Assembly (NCBI GenBank): GCA_030180135.1
Contig: CM058238.1
Coordinates: forward strand, 86,808,619-86,872,618
Direction of reading: 5' to 3'
DNA from: Orychophragmus violaceus
Lineage: Eukaryota; Streptophyta; Magnoliopsida; Brassicales; Brassicaceae
Length of the DNA stretch: 64,000 nt
Below, piece after piece: positions 57,209 to 64,000 of the stretch. The stretch's first letter is position 1. Each line of letters starts with the position of its first letter. The translations under genes were made by a program, and so were the position numbers. The notes under the pieces were generated by a model, which saw only the letters and a list, made by a program, of their open reading frames with translations, made no database searches and had not been told where the DNA came from.

Positions 57209-57660
57209 TGATGTCTGTGCCAATCTGCCCAAATATATTTATTTCCCGATAATATTATCTAGTTTAGCCGCAAGTTCAGAGTTAGATTCCACGTTGAGAA
57301 ACGTTTCAGTCCCAGTCCTCCTTCTTCTTTGGACAAGCATACCGTTTTCCAAGAGACCTTGGCCATTCCATGCTTATCTAAAGAGCCAGCCCACATATAT
57401 CTGCTACAAAGGGATTCCAGATTCTTTAAGCATCCCTTTGGTAGAGAAAATGTCGAGATACAGAAGTTAATCATTCATGTGATGACTGATATTATCTGAA
57501 CCTCGATTCTCGTGTCGCGGTGAGGGGAGAGTACTCTGCTACTCTTAGTTTCTTGTGCGATAACGGCAAGCCCAGATACCTTATACGGAAGGAACCAACC
57601 GTGAATCCATAGCTAGATATAGCTGAGGATTCACTTGGGTTCAATCCCGCCTTGAAGAGT

Positions 57661-60600
57661 TGAGTCTAACCAAGGCTAATTACTAGATGAACTTAAACCC
57701 TACCGATTAAACTAAACCATTGATATCCACCACAATTTAAGTACTCTCACAATAATCATTTGATGTCAAAACGAGGTTGAGAATTACGAGCTCGGGAAAT
57801 TCCAAACAAAGAAAAAACAACAACAAACACTTACAACCAAGCCTAGAGCAGATATAAAGAAAGCCAAGAAAGACCAAGAGCATATAGATAGTGTTCTCAA
57901 TATGATTTATGTTTTAAATATAGTTTTGTCAATGGCTGGCCAAAAATAGTTTGTTTTCCAATCCGGAGAGTCCAGGTTTTCTTCTTCTAAAATAGATAGG
58001 TTTGATAGTTAATTAAGTGGTGGCAATATAATGATTCTCATTTAAAAATGAGTTATTTGTAAGTTTATATTACAGATTTTTTATTCTCAAAAGTGGAATT
58101 ATGTAATTATTTTTCAATTGGTCAGTTGATAGTTATTATAAAATCTGGTAAAGAGAGGATTGGTCGGATGTTAAATGTCCCGATTACTCTTGTTAAAAAA
58201 AAATGTGGCATGTTTGGTGAAAATGATCTCCAATAGCACTTTTTTAGCTATAATTATTACACAAGCATTGATTTCAGTTTTTTACTAGAATAGCATTCAT
58301 TTTTCTTGTTAAAATACTAAATTTCTCTACAAAATAATTTAAGTAATTTAATATTTATATAAATAAATCATTAAAGTAAAATAATAAATCATATCAGTTG
58401 GTTATAATATATATATATATATATAAAATTCGTTTAAAAGATTAATTAATATAAAAATATTTATATATATAAATCATTAAAGTAAGAAATTAATAAAGAA
58501 TATTAATTTTTTTGGATAACATTTCAATTTTTTTTTAAGAAAAACTAATAAAAATAATTTTATAAGTAAATTATTTAAATACAAAAGAGAAACAAAATAT
58601 TTTTTTCAAAACCAAAAAGAATAAATATGAAAATATTTTTAATAAATAAACTATTTAAATAAAAAATTAACACAAATAATAATTGTTTCTTTGGCTAAAT
58701 GTTTTAAACTTTGTTTTTAAAACTAAGAAATAATTACAAAATAATGTTTATAAATAAATATTTAAATAAAAATGATCAAAAAATTCTATTTAGTTGGTTA
58801 TTTTTTACTATTTTGAATTTGAAAACAAAAATTTAATACAAAAATAACTAAATAGATTATTTAAATAAAAATAAATAGAAAAGTTTTTTTGGTTATTTTA
58901 TTATTATTTTGATTTCACAAAAAACCTTTAATACAAATAATAATAAATAAATTATTTAAATAAGAAATTAGTTTTCAAAGTTTTTTGTTGGTTATCTTTT
59001 ATGGAAATATAGAATTTATGAAGTAAATATTACGTTACCATAAAATATCTTTAAAATCAGAAGAAGATCATGTAACAATTTTTCGAATTAGTTATGTTTC
59101 TATTAAATCTTTAACATTAAAATAAATATGTAACAAAACAAAAATCAGCAACATTGAAAACAAATCTGCAACATAAGAAAACAGATTGTAAGATTGCATT
59201 GATATGCTAGTAATTATTAAATACATTACATGTGCTGCGTATTTTAATAAATTTGTAGTAAATACCACAAATTTGTAACATTAATTTCCCAATTTATTCA
59301 AAAATAACGAAATAAATCTCAAATTTTTAAAAATCTGCAACATGTTATTATAAATCTGTGTCATGTCTGCAAAAAAATAAACAAAAAATACTGCAACATT
59401 ATAACACAAATCTGCGACACGTTTAAAAATTTGTAACACTGCAATACTAATATAGTTGTTGACAAAAAAAATACTAGTATAGTAATTTTCAAAAACATTA
59501 TAACGTGTTACAGATTTTTTAAAATCTAAAATCTGCAACAAAGTAAATTAATCAACAACAAACGACAATAAATTCGTGCACACTAGTCAAAAATCCTCAC
59601 AGATTCATTAAGAAGGGAATCTTGAATTTTTGTAAATAAAATACGTTTTTGCTGACATGAAAATTAAATAATAATGAGATTCTTGTAGTTATTGTTTTTT
59701 CTAACAACGGCGTATGAACAACTACACGAGAGAAGATTGAAGAATCATCGGGAACTCCAAAAACTTATGAACTGCAGTTGAGATAAGATAATGCTATATC
59801 AAGAGTGGAATCTCACTTCTACTTCATATCATGAAACGAAAAATAGAAAACAATTATGTGAAATCCAAATAAAAAGCATCAAAGCCGTAAAACATGTTGA
59901 AGAGAGATCAAGGCATACTAGCTAAAACTAATACAAAATGTGTTGAAGCTACTTGTAAAAAGTTCCGGATTTTTTCCCCAACTTATAGAGTGCCAAGAGT
60001 ACTCTAGATTCTGACCAAATGACCATTGAGATAAATCTGACTTGTCCTTCAGTACCTGCAGAACTAGACTGGAACATCAACAACAACCCTAAAAACAAAC
60101 CGATGACAGTTCCATGTTCAATAGACACTTAAAATCCAAGAGAAATAGCCATATGAACAGAAAAAAAAGTCATTACCTTTACTGATGAAATGAATGTCAT
60201 CCATCTAGGAATCGATTCTCACTCGGAGTATAGTCCATAAGCAATTGATACAAGAACTTCAACATTCATCTTTACTCTGAAATTCTCCACAAACAAAAGG
60301 TTCAAACACTTAATACATAGAACACTCTTGAAAAGGCCAATCTAAATAAGCACTTCATGGCTTCAACCTGATTGTGGAATAAAGATTTTCTTTTCTTTTC
60401 TTCTATAATCATTGAACTTCAAGTCAGAGAGAGTTAAGAGCAGGTGGAAATAGAATCACTTACTTGCATTCTTCCATGTGAGTCGATCGTGCTCTATCAG
60501 ACATTGGGTCAAAGTTGCAAGTGGGCTGAGACAGAATCTCTGTGAAAGCCCAAGAGAATAATTCAGCTGGACAATAGTTCCAAGACGCAAAGCTACGTTG

Positions 60601-60830
60601 TTTGAGAGTGTCCTTGTGCATTGTACTTGCGGATAAGGTTTATTGCAACAGAGAATAGTCGTGAGCTGATTCTGCTGAGATGTACATGCAAGAAGAATAA
60701 AAGACGTTAACATGAGCGTAAAAAGGTTCAAGGTGTGAGAGTGACAAGCAAGAGAAAATGTAAATTCTAGTGAGAGAGAGTAGAGAGAAGAAAAGCTAAT
60801 CGCCATAGCTTTTTCTTCATCATCTTCTCA
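57661..60830. other. AT-rich region without a supported gene
   Basis: 57661-57960 is unassigned. 58200-59050 is extremely AT-rich with runs of AATAAATTATTTAAATAAAAA and a TA microsatellite at 58406-58425. 59140-59545 holds many degenerate copies of AAATCTGCAACA. At 59900-60460 and 60456-60806 there are gene-like minus-strand stretches (open frame of 116 codons starting MAISFSSLYSLSLEFTFSLA), but I recognise no family and see no supporting structure. Confidence 0.4.
58406..58425. repeat. TA microsatellite
   Basis: About ten AT units. Confidence 0.9.
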
Positions 60831-61088
60831 ATTTTCATCTCAGTAACTAGACTATCTCTTGGTTTCTTGTACTCTAAGTAAATCACCTAATAAAAACCTT
60901 TGGAGCAGGTATTGTTGAGCTCTCCAAGGTGTACCTTGGTCGTATTGGCCTTGAGAACTTGTAAATCCTTTGTGTCGTCTCTTTAGCTTAAATCTGCATA
61001 TACAAACATCACAAAACGAGTTAACAAAGAACCAAAGTAAAACGACAAAATTAGTATATACACAAAGCATAAGGTGAAATCTTCTACA

Positions 61089-62378
61089 AGTGGTATCATA
61101 TCCTTAAGGTTTTGATCGATATGCTATGTGTTTTTCCATCAGGTCTATAGGTTTCCAGAGAACGCATATTCAACAGGTAAAGGATCCTACCTAGTTTCTA
61201 AGTCGAGGTTGCGTTATCTGTTTTTTCTTCTGGGATTTCTCTTGGGTTTCTAATCTATGTTTGGTATTTTTTTGGATAATCTGGTTCTTCTGTGGGTTTT
61301 CTCGGTGTATCTGTTAGGACTGTTGGTTTGATCTGGATATTATTTTCTGTATTGTTCGAGGTTAAGATCTGATCAAGGAGGATGGTTGAACCTACACATG
61401 GCAAGTGGGAAATAGAGAAGTTTGATGGAGAAAGAGATTATGCTATCTTGAAGCACATAATCCAAGCTCAACTGGAGATCTTGGGTCTTGATTCAGCATT
61501 GAGCATTGATAATGAATCATCGGACTCAAAAGTAAAAGGGGGTTGAAGGGGAGGATAAGAAGCATGATTCAAAGTGGCTTGAGAAAAATCGAAGGGTAAG
61601 AAATTTGTTGAGTATGAGCTTAACTGATATGGTGTTGAAAAATATTAAACTGAAGCACAAGTCAGCACAAAGTATGTGGGATTCTTTAGAGTCTCATTAC
61701 CAGGATAAGTCCTTGCCAAATCATTTCTACCTCAAGCAATGGTTTTTTAGCTTCAAGATGGAGGAGGGAAAAAAACTAGACAAGAACTTGGATGTGTTTA
61801 CCAAGCTTATTTCAGATTTGGCAAGTCTGGAGGTGGAAGTTGGCGATGAGGATCATGCTATTATTCTCCTTAATAGTCTACCCTCACAGTTTGCTAACAC
61901 ACCTTAAAGTATAGAGGAGGTATTCACTCTATAAATTTAAAGGAGATTACTACAACGACTTACTCATTGGATACTGAAATGAAGCAGAAGGGTACCTACT
62001 TGGACAAATCCAATAATGAAGGGTTATATGTACAGTCTAAGCAACATAACTCAAACAAATTTACTGCTAAAAGAAAGCAGAAGGATAAAGAAAAGTCTAA
62101 GGCTAAGACTAAGAGAACTTGTTGGATTTGTGGAGTTGAAGGACACTTCAGAAAGGACTGTCCCAAGAAAGGGAAATCAAGTATATCAAATGCTGAAGCT
62201 AGCATGGGTCAAGCACTAGATGATGAACCTCTGGTTTTAACCACCTCGGAAAAACAGTCGAGAGATGGATGGGTTCTTGACTCTGGATGTTCGTACCATT
62301 TAACATTCAGAAAGATATCTTGTTTAACATAGGAAAAATTGATGGAGGGAAGATTCTGATGGGAAATGGTACACATTG
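61089..62378 (+). mobile_element. Copia element G, 5' part, cut by Athila E
   Basis: An LTR-like end CTTCTACA at 61088 is followed two bases later by TGGTATCATATCC (61091-61103), a decayed initiator-Met primer site. After a T-rich leader come gag and the start of protease. Athila E is inserted in the protease region at 62378. The LTR start upstream cannot be placed, and the 3' half is beyond E, outside the window. Confidence 0.7.
61382..62337 (+). pseudogene. Copia G gag and protease start
   Basis: Starts MVEPTHGKWEIEKFDGERDY (Copia gag). A frameshift at the G-run near 61540 leads to LLSMSLTDMVLKNIKLKHKS, AQSMWDSLESHYQDKSLPNH and FTKLISDLASLEVEVGDEDH. After a stop at 61905 and another shift, a CCHC knuckle CWICGVEGHFRKDC (62119-62160) and the protease active site WVLDSGCSYHLT (about 62269-62304) follow, then a stop. 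At least three lesions. Confidence 0.85.
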
Positions 62379-63574
62379 TGATATATCATGGTTTTTACTA
62401 GTTTTAGACCATGATATAAGTGTGTTTTAGTGTCTTTTTATATTCTTTTAAAGTCTTTTACAGGTATAATCAGGTTTGGAGCATATTTGGTGATTATAGC
62501 ACTTTTTGGAGATTTTTGGAGTGTTTGGCCGAGAGATAGAGTTCATTGTCCGAAACAGAGAAATGCGTCGATCGTTGCACTCTAGCATCGATCGTTGCAC
62601 CAGCGAGATGGGACAAAACTCGGCGGTTTATGAAGAGTCAAGATATTGCACTCTGATCCAGAAGTTCCTGATATTTACAAAGAAGCCCCTGGCCGAGATT
62701 AGACCTATATAATTAAGTTTCTGGTGTTTTATTTACTTACGCTTTCATAATTAAGAGCAGAGGATTTTTAGAGCTTTTGGGGCTGATCTTAACCTATTAC
62801 TTCATCTGTATTTGGAGAAGATTTCGAACCCCTTTTATTCTTTATCTTTTATGCAATTTATTCATCATATGATTATGTTTTCATTATCTATGTCTGAGTA
62901 GATTCCTAGTTAGGTTTAGGGTTTCTCACATAGGATTTCATGACTTGCTAGACTTGTTTAATTCAGTTAAGGATTCATAACTATATCTGTTCTTCAATCT
63001 AATTGTGCTTAAAGCTAGTTCTAACCTGATCAATTAGAATCTAGATCTTAGGTTGCTAAATACGTCACGGAAGTGGGGTTTAGGAATCTGAACTAATTAG
63101 ATTGAGCAATTAAACTTCTCGCAAACGAAAGTTTGGTTTAGGTTAATTGTGAACATATCAAACTTGGAATTAATGCTAGTTTAATCTGTTAGTTCTCGCA
63201 AACGAAAGTTTGGTTTGCTGCACTTAGATTTAGAGAATTATCGCAAAGGAATTTGGTTAAATCTATATATGTGTTTTGAGTTCTAGAACTGTGCTTAATT
63301 AGATCCTTGCTGAATGAACTGTCTGCTTGTCTGATTTCCTGAGAACGCCCTAGACTTAGCACTCTTAATAACTTGCTTTCACAACCAATTAATCTCTGCT
63401 TTCTGTTTACTTTCTCGCATTGCTTTTATTTAATCACATTGATTTTTTCCTAATTAAATTCCTGTTCTTGAGCTATTGAATACCAGAGTCTCAGTGGATT
63501 CGATAACCCTATATACTACTTTGACATTGTTGTTCACTTGCAGTTTAGTATAGGGTAAAACTTAGATCCTAACA
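62379..63574 (+). repeat. Athila E 5' LTR
   Basis: 1196 bp, TG...CA. U3 pair GCGTCGATCGTTGC (62565-62578) and GCATCGATCGTTGC (62585-62598); TATATAAT at 62706-62713, about 107 bp downstream. Confidence 0.93.
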
Positions 63575-63578
63575 AGTT

Positions 63579-63839
63579 TTTGGCGCCGTTTCCGGGGACT
63601 CTTAGAGTCTTCAATAGCTTCGAGCCTAGGGTTTTACTAGGATTTTTCGTTTTCTTTTTGTTTTTTGTTTTTATTTTTTTTAGTTACTAATTTTCTTTGT
63701 TTTTCTCTCTGTCGCAGGTACCGATTTCGCACTGCGTCGATCGTTGCACCCTTGCACCGATCGTCACTAGGCGATTCTGAGATTGAACCGATCGTTGCAC
63801 TGATAGCATCGATCGTTGCTGGACGATTACAGACAGTTT
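63579..63839 (+). promoter_or_regulatory. Athila E primer site and four-palindrome leader
   Basis: TGGCGCCGTTTCCGGGGAC from 63581. A pyrimidine-rich run ending CTCTCTGTCGCAG (63718) resembles a 3' splice site. Then CGATTTCGCACT and palindromes starting at 63734, 63754, 63785 and 63806, with GGCGATTCTG between the two pairs and ACGATTACAG before the gag ATG. Confidence 0.8.
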
Positions 63840-64000
63840 ATGCAGACGCAGAAAACTCGAAGTAATCCGAACTTGAGCTTAGTTAATCTCGAACTTGAGG
63901 AACTTGGACGTTTAGAGAGAACTATTAGAAGAGAAAGAAGAGAAAGAATGGTGCGAGAACGTTTGATTCTAGAACGCGATGCCCAAGGTACCCTGAGGGA
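63840..64000 (+). CDS. Athila E gag, N-terminus (partial)
   Basis: ATG at 63840; reads MQTQKTRSNPNLSLVNLELE then ELGRLERTIRRERRERMVRE, open to the window edge (about 53 codons). It matches Athila B gag codon for codon but lacks the TGA seen in B at the equivalent of the TIRRE stretch. Gag builds the particle. Whether the remainder is intact lies outside the window. Confidence 0.85.
   Translation, partial: MQTQKTRSNPNLSLVNLELEELGRLERTIRRERRERMVRERLILERDAQGTLR

Larger units (their letters stand above)
38481..57660 (-). mobile_element. LINE 2 fragment, split by LTR element F
   Basis: Two minus-strand pieces, 57655-57209 and 39403-38501, are joined across the TGATG duplication of element F. The upstream piece reads SLPIRYLGLPL, then CISTFSLPKGCLKNLESLCS and KVSWKTVCLSKEEGGLGLKR. 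The downstream piece reads NTNTWRNLMCSRH, then HLENPRSDEELAIHIHQTS, and ends LYLVWAERNERMLGDT. These are the thumb, linker and zinc-binding region of a plant LINE reverse transcriptase. At the junction the reading WADWHRH passes from one piece to the other. It differs from LINE 1 in sequence, is 5' truncated, and has several frameshifts. Confidence 0.8.
62379..64000 (+). mobile_element. Athila E, 5' end, runs off the window
   Basis: Starts TGATATATCATGG at 62379 inside Copia G, with CATTG just before as one half of the expected 5-bp duplication. It has a full 5' LTR, primer site, palindrome leader and the start of gag. Closest to Athila B in LTR, primer site and gag (REREMVRERLILERD type). 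Confidence 0.93.

Noticed and set aside
60456..60806. 116-codon minus-strand frame starting MAISFSS
   Set aside because: Begins like a signal peptide but has no recognised family or splice structure. Not supported as a gene.

Overview
The window looks like transposon-dense, probably pericentromeric, nuclear DNA from a crucifer (Brassicaceae, Arabidopsis relative). The evidence is Athila-type Ty3/Gypsy elements with a tRNA-Asp-like primer site, Copia elements with initiator-Met primer sites, a plant L1-type LINE, Helitrons carrying host gene pieces (a zeaxanthin epoxidase fragment among them), and a plant polygalacturonase gene with introns. No bacterial or phage features are present. Only one host gene looks intact: a six-exon GH28 polygalacturonase at about 8.2-10.3 kb on the minus strand.

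Layout. 1-3745: two tandem minus-strand Helitron-like elements; the second carries broken exons of zeaxanthin epoxidase and of a GH9 glucanase. 3743-7771: remains of a minus-strand Copia-like element, split by a complete TRIM (4557-5158, 5-bp duplication AGAAA) and by a CG-dense 2.2-kb insertion. 8238-10242: polygalacturonase. 10699-38386: a hAT-like non-autonomous element split by a minus-strand LINE at 10810-37809. The LINE is bounded by a perfect 16-bp target duplication. It was itself split by a fold-back element carrying about 50 copies of a 27-bp E2F-site minisatellite (10.9-12.9 kb) and by two Athila elements, A (15708-24777, duplication GAAAC) and B (24880-34676, duplication ATAAC).

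38.5-57.7 kb: a second LINE fragment, split by a plus-strand gag-only LTR element F (39404-57208, duplication TGATG). F was in turn split by Copia element C (39534-47222, duplication GTATC) and by mini-Athila D (49542-54944, duplication GTATA). C contains a solo LTR (44970-45609, duplication AGTCC). 57.7-60.8 kb is AT-rich with no gene I can support. 61.1-62.4 kb is a decayed Copia gag-protease (G), cut by Athila element E, which runs off the right edge.

Athila A has gag, protease and the ATHILA ORF-1 but no polymerase. B has a long open reading frame for gag C-terminus, protease, reverse transcriptase, RNase H and integrase, but no ATHILA ORF. D has a capsid-deleted gag and a protease-region remnant. 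Each of A, B and C has visible disabling lesions, and D lacks pol, so none looks autonomous.

The most unusual signal is a family of 14-bp palindromes (GCAACGATCGTTGC, GTGTCGATCGACAC, GCATCGATCGATGC and hybrids) set out as pairs with starts 20-22 bp apart. They recur in the U3 promoter of all five elements A-E. They recur again just 5' of gag in A, B, D and E, in the primer-site-to-gag leader of C, in the 3' spacers of A, B and D, and inside the gag-pol coding regions of A, B and D. They are shared by Gypsy and Copia elements that otherwise look unrelated.
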